Shown here in pieces: positions 48,909 through 57,648 of a DNA stretch of 64,000 nt. The notes beneath the pieces were generated by a model. It saw only the letters and a program-made list of their open reading frames with translations, searched no databases and was not told where the DNA came from. The DNA comes from SPCO01 sp964427285 (lineage in GTDB: Bacteria; Chloroflexota; Limnocylindria; Limnocylindrales; CSP1-4), in the NCBI GenBank assembly GCA_964427285.1, contig CAYRTS010000006.1:14889-78888 (forward strand), written 5' to 3'. The position numbers and the translations under genes are program-made. The stretch's first letter is position 1. Each line of letters starts with the position of its first letter.

Positions 48909-49229
48909 TCAGCCGGCGGTGACGACTCCGGGGATCCGGTATTGCTCGGGGAGGATGGCCGCCTCGGATTCGGTGTACCCAGACCCAACCAACGAGCCGT
49001 CGGCCTCGAAGAAGTCGGCGTAGCGCTCGCGGTGGGTCGCCGCATACGCAAAGGCCGCCGCCACGCCCATCGCCCGCAGCTCCGGGTGGTCGTTGAGGAT
49101 CCGGGTCAGGTCGTAGCCGTTCGACCGAAGCTCCAGAAGCTGGCGCACCGTCAGGCGCGAGTTGTAGCAGAACGGCTCGCCGTTCATGACGAGCGGATCC
49201 TGCTGGACCCATTTGATGGTCACGCTCAA
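48909..49229 (-). CDS. DUF433-like small protein
   Basis: A 106-aa protein. QDPLVMNGEPFCYNSRLTV, then LLELRSNGYDLTRILNDHPEL and VAAAFAYAATHRE follow the DUF433 pattern (binding-type HTH often in toxin-antitoxin-like pairs), although the usual Gly-x-Pro-x-Ile-x-Gly-Thr-Arg segment is altered. It overlaps the upstream gene by 4 nt. The C-terminal ~30 residues are outside the family pattern. A regulatory or antitoxin-like role is possible but unproven. Confidence 0.6.
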   Translation of the reverse strand: MSVTIKWVQQDPLVMNGEPFCYNSRLTVRQLLELRSNGYDLTRILNDHPELRAMGVAAAFAYAATHRERYADFFEADGSLVGSGYTESEAAILPEQYRIPGVVTAG

Positions 49230-49708
49230 CCGCCCTTGTACAGGAACTGCCCGAGGGCGTTCCGCTTGCGCGCGTCACCGGCCAGCCGGCGGTGCCATCG
49301 ATAGACCGTGACCATGGCATCGAGGGCGGCATCTGCCGCGGGAAGCTCGCCCGGAGCTAGGACGCTCGGGAGCGCGGCGCTGAGGCCGTCGCACAGCCGG
49401 ACAAGATCGTCCATCGAGACCTGCCGACGACGATAGACCGGCGCCGTCATATCGGCGTATTCGGAGGCGGACAGGGGGTCGCCAATGGCCACCGCCAAGG
49501 CCACGCGCTCGGCCAGCAACTCGGCGTCGCGCAGCAGGTGACGCTGCCCGGCATCGTCGAATCGCTCCCGGATCGTCGGGTCGGCATCGATCGCGACAAG
49601 GAGGGCGCGAGCGGCGAGTCGGGGTGCGCTCGCACGGATCCGCTCCGCGGCGGCCGGTGATCCGGCGGTCAGGTCAACAGGCGGCAGGCCCAGGCTGGGG
49701 TGGCTCAC
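49226..49708 (-). CDS. Hypothetical helical protein paired with the DUF433-like gene
   Basis: A ~160-aa predicted all-helical protein (ARALLVAIDADPTIRERF, RDAELLAERVALAVAIG, MDDLVRLCDGLSAALPSV, ALDAMVTVYRWHRRLAG). No family recognised. GTG at 49708 is chosen; TAGACT (49717-49722) lies 8 nt upstream, near the leaderless spacing seen elsewhere. The 4-nt overlap with the DUF433-like gene suggests that the two work together. Confidence 0.6.
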   Translation of the reverse strand: MSHPSLGLPPVDLTAGSPAAAERIRASAPRLAARALLVAIDADPTIRERFDDAGQRHLLRDAELLAERVALAVAIGDPLSASEYADMTAPVYRRRQVSMDDLVRLCDGLSAALPSVLAPGELPAADAALDAMVTVYRWHRRLAGDARKRNALGQFLYKGG

Positions 49709-49835
49709 GAGGGGTGAGTCTAACGTGGAGAGATGGACGCCGCAGCGGGACCGCATCGGACGGCGGGATCCGGTGGGCGGCGCGGACACCACCCGAGATT
49801 CGGGGGGCCGCAGACTCCCACGCTACGATGGGACG

Positions 49836-50351
49836 ATGACGGATCCAACGACCGACGCACCATCGCCGACACCTGCGAAAGTCCCCGGGGAGCGCCGGCT
49901 GGCCCACCCGCCGTCCGATCGCTATCGCGGGGCTGTGTCACCGACCGCCGCCGCGAGCCCGCCCGCCACCGCGGACCCGGCCGCGTCGGCGTCCCGTGGC
50001 CGAATCTTCGGGTTCATGGCCGCCGACGTTGGAGCGGTCGCCATCATCATCTTCGGTGGGGTGCTCGCCCTCTCCGGAGGGCTGCTCGTGATCGCCGGCG
50101 TCATCGGCTGGGCTGTGGCGGCCACGCTGCGCGCCGGGGCCGGCTCGCACATGTCACGCGGGGCACGCGTCAGCTGGGCGGTCGGCCTGGCCGTCCTGTC
50201 GATCACGCTCGGGCAGCTCGGCCTGTGGGTTTATGCGCTGACCGAGGGCGGCGTTCTTGGTCCCCTGGACTACCTTGCCCAGGCGTTCGGCTGGCTGGTG
50301 CCCCTCGAACTCATCATCGCCGCGCTGGTCGCCTGGCTGACCGCCCGATGA
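49836..50351 (+). CDS. Hypothetical membrane protein
   Basis: A 171-aa protein with a Pro/Ala/Ser-rich cytosolic N-terminus (~55 residues) and about four membrane helices (FMAADVGAVAIIIFGGVLAL, LLVIAGVIGWAVAATL, VSWAVGLAVLSITLGQLGLW, AFGWLVPLELIIAALVAWL). No family recognised. TACGAT (49824-49829) is 6 nt before the ATG, indicating a leaderless start. The stop overlaps the acetyltransferase start by 4 nt. Confidence 0.75.
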   Translation: MTDPTTDAPSPTPAKVPGERRLAHPPSDRYRGAVSPTAAASPPATADPAASASRGRIFGFMAADVGAVAIIIFGGVLALSGGLLVIAGVIGWAVAATLRAGAGSHMSRGARVSWAVGLAVLSITLGQLGLWVYALTEGGVLGPLDYLAQAFGWLVPLELIIAALVAWLTAR

Positions 50352-50839
50352 ATGCGACGCCCGGGTTTCGCCGGCCGGTCGAGGCCGACCACGATCGGCT
50401 GGTCGGCAAGCTGGATGAATGGTGGGGCGGGCGCAGGATCCACGTCCTTCTTCCGAGGCTCTGGTTGCAGCACTTCACGGGGACGTCGACCATCGCGGAG
50501 GACGAGGGCGGGACCCCGGTCGGGTTTCTGATCGGCTTTGTCAGCCCGGATCATCCGGACCGGGCCTACATCCACCTGGTCGGGATCAGCCCGAATCACC
50601 GGCGGTCCGGACTCGGACGACAGCTGTACGAGCGGTTCTTCGACGATGCGAGGGCCGCCGGCGCGCGGCGTGTCTCGGCGGTCACCTGGCCGGGCAACCA
50701 CGCCTCAATCGCCTTTCATGGCGCCATGAGCTTCGCGATCGCCGACGGGGCCGGCACGCAGCGCTTGTACGGCACGCCGGCCTTCCCCGACTACGACGCC
50801 GAGGGCGACGACAAGGTGGTCTTCAGCCGGGACCTGTGA
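50348..50839 (+). CDS. GNAT-family N-acetyltransferase
   Basis: A 163-aa GNAT domain. Motif A with the acetyl-CoA pyrophosphate loop is VGISPNHRRSGLGRQLYERF; TPVGFLIGFVS precedes it and WPGNHASIAFHGAMSF is motif B. Substrate unknown. It is translationally coupled to the membrane protein before it and overlaps the convergent DUF885 gene end by 17 nt. Confidence 0.88.
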   Translation: MNATPGFRRPVEADHDRLVGKLDEWWGGRRIHVLLPRLWLQHFTGTSTIAEDEGGTPVGFLIGFVSPDHPDRAYIHLVGISPNHRRSGLGRQLYERFFDDARAAGARRVSAVTWPGNHASIAFHGAMSFAIADGAGTQRLYGTPAFPDYDAEGDDKVVFSRDL

Positions 50840-52112
50840 CCGCGTCCGGCGTCAATTGCTCGTGCAGCAGCCGGCCGAAGCGCGCGACCTGCTCCTCCGG
50901 CGGGACCGCGGCGAGCCAACGGGCGAGCAACGCCTGGCCCTCGGCGTAGACGAAGACGTAGGTGCGCCAGAGCGGGTGCTCGATGAACTCCATCCGCTTC
51001 GAGGCACTGGCCGGGTCGTACCGTCCGACCTCGCGGAGGTAGCTCAGGACGTCGTCGCGCGACTGACCATCAGCGTGCCGCAGGATGGCTGCGTTGCCGC
51101 GGATGGCCGACAGCGCCTCGCGGTGCGTCGCCAGCCGGACGGTCAGGTCGGCCGCCTCGCGAGCGGCGGCCGGGTCCCCCACGAGCGCGAGCCCGGCACG
51201 GCCGTACAGCTCGACAAGCAGGCCCTCCTCTTCGTCGGGTGGCACGGCGAAGCGCCGGCCGAGGTCGGCTAGACCCTCGCTGATGAGGCACTCCGGCGTG
51301 TTAATCAGGAGGATCGAGGCCTCAAGGCGCCCCGCCCCATCCACCAGGTCGGCCTCTTTCCACGCGTGCTCCAGATGGTGCCCCGGGAAGGTCTCATGGG
51401 CGACCGTGTGGACGAGGCTCGCGGCCCGGATCGGCAGGTCGGTGTTGATGTCGACCCGCGATCGGCGTCCGCCGTCGAACCAGTTGTAGGCGGACCATGG
51501 CTGTCCCGACACGAGCGAAATCCGGAGATCCTCGCCCTCTGGCAAGCCGAACAGCGACGACGCCCGCGCCCGGAACCGTTCGACGAGCCACTCGGCGACA
51601 GACGCGACCCGGTCGACCGGGATCTCGAACCGCGCATCCCAGGCCTCGAGCCGCTCGCTCAGGGGGGCGCCGCCCGGCAGCAGCGCATCGATTGCTGCGG
51701 CGGCAGCGACAAACTCGGTGTCCGGGCGACGCGGCGGCGCGAAGGCGATGCAGCGTTCGACGTGGTCGAGATATGGCAGGGGTTGGCCGGCAAGCGCCGC
51801 CGCCTGGGTTTGGAGCGCAACCAGCTGGGCAGCCAGCCACGCACGACGATCCGGATCGGCCACCTCGGCGGCGAGGCGACCGCGCAGCGCGGCGGCGTCA
51901 TCATGAAGCCGGGCCGGGGCGCGGAGCTGCTCCATATCGACCCGGGCCTTGAGCTCGGCCGGCCCGAAGTAGCCGTCGACAAGCCCCGGGATCTGCTGGT
52001 CCAGACGGAGTGCCAGCAGCAGGTAGTCCCGCGCGATCGGGTCGGGCGGCGGGACCAACCGGGCGCCACCGACTGCGGGGATCCAGTCGTCCCGCCTGAC
52101 GGCGCCGGTCAC
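50823..52112 (-). CDS. DUF885-family zinc metallopeptidase-like protein
   Basis: A ~429-aa protein. VHTVAHETFPGHHLEHAWK contains the HE-x-x-PGHH motif of the DUF885 family (a gluzincin-type zinc site), with a later Glu in CLISEGLADLG as likely third ligand. No signal peptide, so it is probably cytosolic. GTG at 52112 overlaps the upstream stop (GTGA); the longer frame runs into the neighbour and is Arg/Pro-rich. Last gene of the pabB-pabC-hypothetical-DUF885 unit. Substrate unknown. Confidence 0.82.
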   Translation of the reverse strand: MTGAVRRDDWIPAVGGARLVPPPDPIARDYLLLALRLDQQIPGLVDGYFGPAELKARVDMEQLRAPARLHDDAAALRGRLAAEVADPDRRAWLAAQLVALQTQAAALAGQPLPYLDHVERCIAFAPPRRPDTEFVAAAAAIDALLPGGAPLSERLEAWDARFEIPVDRVASVAEWLVERFRARASSLFGLPEGEDLRISLVSGQPWSAYNWFDGGRRSRVDINTDLPIRAASLVHTVAHETFPGHHLEHAWKEADLVDGAGRLEASILLINTPECLISEGLADLGRRFAVPPDEEEGLLVELYGRAGLALVGDPAAAREAADLTVRLATHREALSAIRGNAAILRHADGQSRDDVLSYLREVGRYDPASASKRMEFIEHPLWRTYVFVYAEGQALLARWLAAVPPEEQVARFGRLLHEQLTPDAVTGPG

Positions 52113-52609
52113 CGCCGCATTCGATCCGGCCTGGGTGCCCGGGGGACGTCGTGATCGAGATGCTGGTCGGCGCGGCGACGGGCATCGGCCAGTCGCTCGG
52201 CGAGACCCGGGTCTGGGGGAAGGCCGTAGCGATCCGGGGCGCGGTCTGGGGAACGCGCCGCCTCTGGACGACCCGGACCAACGCCACCGGTCTCGCCCAC
52301 AAAGGGCATCGCCTGGCGTTCGATGGCAGCCAGACTCATGCGCAGGGCAGCCGTTTTTTGGTCGGCAACCTCGCGCACGTAGACGGCCTCTTCGTCGGGC
52401 GTCATCGGGCGGCCGCGGACGATCCCCTTCGGTTTGCCGACCATCAGCCACGCGAGGTGGTAGCGGTCCATGCTCCCCCACGCCGTCGAGAGCAGGTCAT
52501 CCGAGCGCTGGAGCCAGACCTGGAGCCCGCCGAGCGACGGGTTGGCGGCCAGACGCTGGCCCTCCTCGACGAGCTGGCGCGTGGCCGCAATGACCTCGTC
52601 GCGGGTCAT
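52109..52609 (-). CDS. Hypothetical protein in the pab operon
   Basis: A 166-aa protein of unknown family. The first ~105 residues look folded and helical (EVIAATRQLVEEGQRLA, DDLLSTAWGSMDRYHLAWLM, EEAVYVREVADQKTAALRMS). The last ~60 are Arg/Pro/Asp-rich and probably disordered. It overlaps pabC and the DUF885 gene by 4 nt each, so expression is coupled on both sides. Confidence 0.65.
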   Translation of the reverse strand: MTRDEVIAATRQLVEEGQRLAANPSLGGLQVWLQRSDDLLSTAWGSMDRYHLAWLMVGKPKGIVRGRPMTPDEEAVYVREVADQKTAALRMSLAAIERQAMPFVGETGGVGPGRPEAARSPDRAPDRYGLPPDPGLAERLADARRRADQHLDHDVPRAPRPDRMRR

Positions 52610-53586
52610 CTGTCGGCCACGGCGCGTTCGCCAGCCGGGGCGCCTTCGCCGGCCGACGCTTGGGCCACGTCGACCTCACCGCGGATGAGCATCTCGCGAT
52701 CGTCCCGGGCTTGCCGCGTCCACGGCCCGGGCACCCCCGTGCCGATCGGGCGGCCCTCGAAACGGGTCACCGGCAGGACGCCCGCGACGCTCGACGAGAG
52801 GAACGCCTCATCGGCAGCGATCAGATCTGCGGGCGTCAGCCGAGCCTCGACCGGGCGGAGCCCGACGCGGCCTCCCCAGGCGAGCAGCCAGGATCTGGTC
52901 GTCCCGGACAGGATCGCGCAGTCGAGCGACGGCGTGGCGAGCTCCGTGGCCCCGTCCGCAGAGCGCCTGACCAGGAAGATGTTGGCGGTCGTGCCCTCGG
53001 ACAGATGGCCGTCAAGCGTCAGGAACAGCGCGTCATCCGCGCCGGCTCGCCGGGCTTCCAGCCGCGCGTAGACGTAGTCCGCACGAGATGTGGTCTTGAG
53101 GCCGACAAGGGGATTGGCCGGATCACGGCGGATCGCGGAGGCGACCAGGTGAAGACCCGCTTCGAGATGCCCGGCGGGCGGCGGGACGACCGGCCAGGCC
53201 TGGATCGCGATCGTGGGTGCCACGACCTCGTCGGGTGGCAGGAGACCTCGGCCGTGAAAAGCGCCTCGCGAAACGGTGATGCGGACCGATACGTCGGCTG
53301 TGCTCCCCGCGAGACCGTCCGCCGCCAGCAACTCGGCAATCCCGGCCGCGAGCCGGCTTTCGATATCCGCGGGCAGCCCGATCGCCAACCCCTCAGCTGA
53401 CCGGCGCAGACGGACGACATGCTCCGCCAGTTCAGTCGGGCGTCCGCCGCGAACCCGCAGCGTTTCGAAGATGCCGTCGCCGAGCTGAAAGCCGCGATCG
53501 AACGCTGACAGGTGGAGCCCGTCTTCGGGCAGCAGCCGCCCATCGATCCAGACGTGGCCGGGCGCAACGCAGCGATGCGCCGTCAT
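52606..53586 (-). CDS. pabC: Aminodeoxychorismate lyase-like class IV aminotransferase PabC
   Basis: A 326-aa fold-type IV PLP enzyme. VWIDGRLLPEDGLHLSAFDRGFQLGDGIFETLR is the family N-terminus (quoted in parts: FDRGFQLGDGIFETLR); the PLP lysine is in LVGLKTTSRADYV; LSEGTTANIFLV and SSVAGVLPVTRF follow. With PabB it would make p-aminobenzoate for folate. D-amino-acid or branched-chain aminotransferase activity is an alternative, but the 4-nt overlap with pabB decides for PabC. A ~25-residue tail is disordered. Confidence 0.88.
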   Translation of the reverse strand: MTAHRCVAPGHVWIDGRLLPEDGLHLSAFDRGFQLGDGIFETLRVRGGRPTELAEHVVRLRRSAEGLAIGLPADIESRLAAGIAELLAADGLAGSTADVSVRITVSRGAFHGRGLLPPDEVVAPTIAIQAWPVVPPPAGHLEAGLHLVASAIRRDPANPLVGLKTTSRADYVYARLEARRAGADDALFLTLDGHLSEGTTANIFLVRRSADGATELATPSLDCAILSGTTRSWLLAWGGRVGLRPVEARLTPADLIAADEAFLSSSVAGVLPVTRFEGRPIGTGVPGPWTRQARDDREMLIRGEVDVAQASAGEGAPAGERAVADR

Positions 53587-55052
53587 GGCGTCCCGGCCTC
53601 CAGCGCGCCGATCGCATCGAGTGGCCCGCGAGCCTTGACCACCGTCTCGTTCCACTCCGCCGCCGGGTCGCTCTTCCACGTGATCCCCCCGCCGACATGC
53701 AGGGTCATGCGCCGACCGTCGGCCACAAACGTGCGGATCAGGATGCTCGTCCCCATCGCACCGTCCGGTCCGATCCAGCCCAGGGCGCCGGTGTAGGGGC
53801 CACGCCGAACCGGTTCGAGGTGCTCCAGGATCTCCATCGCGCGGATCTTGGGCGCCCCGGTGATGGAACCCCCGGGGAAGGCGGCGGCGAGCAAGTCGAA
53901 GGCGTCGCGGCCCTCGCCGAGCCGACCGGTTACGGTTGAGACGAGATGCTGAACGGAGGCCGTCCGCTCGAGCCGGCAGAGGCGAGGCACCCGGACACTC
54001 CCCGGGCGACAGACGCGGCCCAGGTCGTTGCGCAGCACGTCGACAATCATCACGTTCTCGGCCCGGTCCTTGGCGCTCGCGAGCAGCTCGCACGCCAAGG
54101 CCCGGTCCTCGGCGCGGTCCCGGCCGCGGGGCCTCGTCCCCTTGATCGGGTCTGTCTTCACCAGGCCGTCCGCCGTCACGGACAGGAACGGCTCCGGGGA
54201 GGCTGACAGCAGGGCGCGAGGCCGGCCGGTCTCCGGCGAGGGACCCAGGTCAAGGTACGCCGAGAAGAGCGACGGATCGCCGGTCCGCAGATGCCGATAG
54301 GGCTCCCATGGATCGCCACCGAACGGCGCTTCCAGCCGGCGGGTCAGGTTCGCCTGGTAGATATCACCACGACCGATATGTTCGCGGACTGCCTGCACAG
54401 CGATCTCGTATTCGGCTCGTGACAGGCTGGAGCCGAAGCGGAGGGGTTCGGCCGCGATAGGGGGACCTTCCGGACCAGCGATCGCGGGCGTCGACAGGCG
54501 GGCGTGGACCGCATCGAGCCGCTCGGCGAGCCGGCGTGTGTTTCCATCTGCGGCTCGACCGGCCAGCCAGGCGTTCCCGGTCCGCCGATCCCATGCGACC
54601 ACCCAGTCGTGCAGGCCGAGCCGCAGAGGCGGCAGCCCCTGATCGTCCGGCGCAATCGATGGCAGCCGCTCCAGCGCATGCCCGAGGTCGTAGCCAAGAA
54701 ACCCGACCAGCCCGCCGGCGAACCGGGGGGCGCCTGGGGAGGCGAGAGGGGTCGCCTCAAGCCGCGCGAGGAGGCGCCGTGCGACGGCGAACGGGTCCGA
54801 GCCGTCCGCAGGAGCCTCGAGGACGGCCAGAGGATCAGCCGTCAGATAGGTCCACCGAGCGTTCCGACCGGGCCGGGCGCTCTCGAGGAGGGCCAGACCC
54901 GGCAGATCACGGAAGGCCTCGGCGACGTCGATTGGCCGGGCCCGGGCGATCCGATCCGGAAGGCGACGCACGCGCAACCCGGCCGAGACGCCGGTGCGTA
55001 CGACAGAAGGGTCGGGCTGATCTGGACCGACGGGGATCATGCCCGGGATCAT
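53583..55052 (-). CDS. pabB: Aminodeoxychorismate synthase component I PabB
   Basis: A ~489-aa chorismate-utilising enzyme. DPIKGTRPRGRD carries the Lys characteristic of PabB (TrpE has Ala there); RGDIYQANLTRR, ENVMIVDVLRNDLGRVC and FPGGSITGAPKIRAMEILE are family blocks; GLVGFLGYDLGHALE is in the N-terminal domain. It adds ammonia to chorismate to give aminodeoxychorismate. The glutamine amidotransferase subunit PabA is not in the window. Start: ATG at 55052 or 55040; the longer frame overlaps the divergent gene. Confidence 0.93.
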   Translation of the reverse strand: MIPGMIPVGPDQPDPSVVRTGVSAGLRVRRLPDRIARARPIDVAEAFRDLPGLALLESARPGRNARWTYLTADPLAVLEAPADGSDPFAVARRLLARLEATPLASPGAPRFAGGLVGFLGYDLGHALERLPSIAPDDQGLPPLRLGLHDWVVAWDRRTGNAWLAGRAADGNTRRLAERLDAVHARLSTPAIAGPEGPPIAAEPLRFGSSLSRAEYEIAVQAVREHIGRGDIYQANLTRRLEAPFGGDPWEPYRHLRTGDPSLFSAYLDLGPSPETGRPRALLSASPEPFLSVTADGLVKTDPIKGTRPRGRDRAEDRALACELLASAKDRAENVMIVDVLRNDLGRVCRPGSVRVPRLCRLERTASVQHLVSTVTGRLGEGRDAFDLLAAAFPGGSITGAPKIRAMEILEHLEPVRRGPYTGALGWIGPDGAMGTSILIRTFVADGRRMTLHVGGGITWKSDPAAEWNETVVKARGPLDAIGALEAGTP

Positions 55053-55108
55053 ACGGCGGGCGTCGCGATTGTTCGGCGGGTTGCCGCGGCGCCGGGTACA
55101 GTCCGCCG

Positions 55109-56242
55109 GTGCGAGCACGAGACCTCGGAATTCGACTTGGCCTGGGTGAGCCGGGCCCGCTCAACGCCATCACGGACGTTGCCGGGGTGACCGTTGGCCA
55201 GGTGACCCTCGTCCGGGGCGATGGCCCGCTGGTCATCGGCGAAGGACCGGTCCGGACCGGCGTCACCGTGATCTGTCCGCGCGGGTCCGACTCGTTGCGC
55301 GTACCAGTCTTCGCCGGATGCCATCGGCTCAACGGCAACGGCGAACTGACCGGCCTCGAATGGGTTCGCGAATCCGGGCTCCTGACCACACCGATCGCGA
55401 TCACCAATACCCATAGCGTCGGCGTCGTCCGCGACGCCCTGGTCGCGGCGTCCGTCGCACAGGATCGCAATGACGCCGCGTGGTCCCTGCCGGTGGTCGG
55501 CGAGACCTATGACGGCGTCCTCAACGACATCAACGGGTTCCACGTGCGGGCCGAGCATTTGCACGCGGCGCTCGCGGCGGCACGGGGCGGAACCGTTGAC
55601 GAGGGCGCGGTCGGTGGCGGGACCGGGATGATCTGCCACGAATTCAAGGGCGGGATCGGGACAGCCTCGCGAGTCCTGGGCGCGGACGTCGGGGCCTACA
55701 CCGTCGGGGCACTGGTGCAGGCCAACTACGGCAAGCGAGCCTGGCTGCGGATCGATGGGATGCGGGTCGGCGAGGCGATCCCGGTCTCGGAGGTACCGAG
55801 CCCGTGGGATCAGGCCCGGGCGCTGGCCGCGAGGACGCCGCCGGCAGGCTCGGGTTCCATCATCGTGGTCCTCGCCACGGACGCTCCGCTACTCCCGCAC
55901 CAGTGCGAGCGCCTGGCCCAGCGTGCCGGGCTCGGGATCGCCCGGGTTGGCGGTACCGGCGGCCACACCAGCGGCGACCTGTTCATTGCGTTCGCCACCG
56001 GCAATCGACTGCCGGCCGAGACCGGAGACGATGAGGACCCTGCCGATCGGGGGAGCTACGCGGTTCGTGTCGCCGGCGACATCGTGATCGATCACCTGTT
56101 CGATGCCGTCATCGAGGCGACCGAGGAAGCCATCGTCAACGCGCTCATCGCCGCGCACACGACGGTCGGCCGGGACGGCATCACCGCCCACGCGCTGCCA
56201 CACGACCGACTCCGTGAGGTGATGGCGGCCAACGGCCGCTGA
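55109..56242 (+). CDS. P1-family (DmpA-type) peptidase
   Basis: A 377-aa self-processing Ntn-like peptidase of family S58/P1. LGLGEPGPLNAITDVAGVTV at the N-terminus, VVGETYDGVLNDINGFHV, GGGTGMICHEFKGGIGTASR (the Ser after GTA is the autoprocessing nucleophile) and GGTGGHTSGDLFIAFATGN fit. Homologues are beta-peptidyl or L-aminopeptidases. GTG at 55109 is preceded by TACAGT (55097-55102) with a 6-nt spacer, suggesting a leaderless message. The gene is divergent from pabB and the longer upstream frame is its antisense shadow. Confidence 0.92.
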   Translation: MRARDLGIRLGLGEPGPLNAITDVAGVTVGQVTLVRGDGPLVIGEGPVRTGVTVICPRGSDSLRVPVFAGCHRLNGNGELTGLEWVRESGLLTTPIAITNTHSVGVVRDALVAASVAQDRNDAAWSLPVVGETYDGVLNDINGFHVRAEHLHAALAAARGGTVDEGAVGGGTGMICHEFKGGIGTASRVLGADVGAYTVGALVQANYGKRAWLRIDGMRVGEAIPVSEVPSPWDQARALAARTPPAGSGSIIVVLATDAPLLPHQCERLAQRAGLGIARVGGTGGHTSGDLFIAFATGNRLPAETGDDEDPADRGSYAVRVAGDIVIDHLFDAVIEATEEAIVNALIAAHTTVGRDGITAHALPHDRLREVMAANGR

Positions 56243-56335
56243 ACACGTCGATGCCCCGCGACGACGAGCGCCGCAGGGCATTCGGGTGGATCGAGGGGTC
56301 CGGTCGACCCCAGGACAGTCAGGTCAACCCAGCGG

Positions 56336-56986
56336 TCAGCCTTCGAAGGCGGCGGCCCAGGCCGCGGCATCGGCATCGCTGTACGGCATGGTGAACCCGC
56401 AGATGTTGACGTCGGTCCCCGCGCCGCTGACCAGGTACCGGCCGCCGACCTCGAAGTCGATGCCCGGCCCCGCCAGAGTGGGATCGCCCTGGGCACTGGT
56501 CAAGGTGATCGTGTCCCCGGCGCCACCCTTGAAATCGGTGTTCACCGCGAATGTGACCTGGTCGCCGTTCACGACGGTGACCGTGCCATCGAACGCGAGA
56601 TCGAAGGTGGGCACGATCGTCGGATCGTACGCGAGGCACGACGCCATCCCGCCACCGCTACTGATGCCTCCACCGGTGTCCGTGGGCTGCGCCGTGGGTT
56701 CCCCCGTGGGAACCACCGCAACCCCGCCGGGAGCAGAGCCGAGGCCGCCGGACAGGCCCACAGTGACGGCCAGGGCAAGGACGGCGACGGCTCCCGCCGC
56801 GACGCCCAGCCCGGAGAACCTGAACCGCGGACGCTGGACTGTTTCGTTGCTGATGTCAGACATCATGGTCTCCTGGACCTTCGCCGAGACGCGGGCGAGG
56901 CTCGCGGAAGGCACACCGTGCGGGTCGACCGGGTTGATGGCGCGAAGCATCTCGATCGGGTCGAGGTCCTTCCGGTCGCTCATCAC
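56336..56986 (-). CDS. Membrane-anchored partner of the ECF sigma factor
   Basis: A 216-aa single-pass protein. A ~55-residue cytosolic part (DPIEMLRAINPVDPHGVPS, SASLARVSAKVQETMMSDI) precedes a membrane helix (LGVAAGAVAVLALAVTVGL). An extracytoplasmic beta-rich domain with a T/P/G linker and two Cys residues (SCLAYD, ICGFTM) that could form a disulfide follows. It overlaps the sigma gene by 4 nt, the usual anti-sigma arrangement, but no canonical zinc-type anti-sigma motif (His-x3-Cys-x2-Cys) is seen. Anti-sigma role is inferred from context. Confidence 0.7.
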   Translation of the reverse strand: MMSDRKDLDPIEMLRAINPVDPHGVPSASLARVSAKVQETMMSDISNETVQRPRFRFSGLGVAAGAVAVLALAVTVGLSGGLGSAPGGVAVVPTGEPTAQPTDTGGGISSGGGMASCLAYDPTIVPTFDLAFDGTVTVVNGDQVTFAVNTDFKGGAGDTITLTSAQGDPTLAGPGIDFEVGGRYLVSGAGTDVNICGFTMPYSDADAAAWAAAFEG

Positions 56987-57573
56987 TGGCTCCTTTCGAT
57001 CCCGCTACCTGCGGTGCCCTTCACAGACCCATGTGTCCGGGATTCCGCGGATTCTTTCACCCCGTACCCGTCGCCGATCCCTTCGATGAGCGCGGCGAAT
57101 CGCTGGCGGGCACGATGCAGACGGATGGCGACCGCGTTGACGGTGACGCCCAGGACGACCGCGATCTCGATGTTGCCCAGGCCTTCCCAGGCCAGGAGTC
57201 GCAGGATCTCCTGGTCGTCTGGCCGAAGACGTCGGAGGGCGACCATGGCCGGCGTGTCGGCATCCTCGCCCAGCACGATCGGGATGGGCACGTCCGGATC
57301 GGGCCGAAGGCGCTCGAACAGGGCCAGGCGTCGACCCGACGATCGGCGCTGGTTGGCCAGGATCCGACGGGCGACGCCGTACAACCAGGGCAGCGGTTCG
57401 GGCGGAACCTCCGCCAGTCTGCGCCACGCGATCGTGAAGGTCTCGGCTGTCACGTCCTCAGCGTCTGCGGCAATCGCAGTCCGCCGCAAGGCATACGCCA
57501 GCACCTGATGGCGGTGCGCCGAAAACAGGGATTCGAACCGGGCGAGATCGCCCTTGGGGGAGGGTTGCTGCAC
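56983..57573 (-). CDS. ECF-type RNA polymerase sigma factor
   Basis: A 196-aa sigma-70 family protein. Region 2 (FESLFSAHRHQVLAYALRR, AEDVTAETFTIAWRRL, LPWLYGVARRILANQRR) and region 4 (LRPDDQEILRLLAWEGLG, NIEIAVVLGVTVNAVAIRLHRA) are clear. GTG start at 57573. The C-terminal ~30 residues are Gly/Ser/Lys-rich. Paired with the membrane protein downstream, it likely answers an envelope signal; target genes are unknown. Confidence 0.92.
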   Translation of the reverse strand: MQQPSPKGDLARFESLFSAHRHQVLAYALRRTAIAADAEDVTAETFTIAWRRLAEVPPEPLPWLYGVARRILANQRRSSGRRLALFERLRPDPDVPIPIVLGEDADTPAMVALRRLRPDDQEILRLLAWEGLGNIEIAVVLGVTVNAVAIRLHRARQRFAALIEGIGDGYGVKESAESRTHGSVKGTAGSGIERSQ

Positions 57574-57648
57574 GATTGGCGCGAGACGAGCGAGGAGCGG
57601 CGCCGGTTCCCGCGAAGGGCGTCCGGCGCCGCGTCGGTGCAGCTTCGG

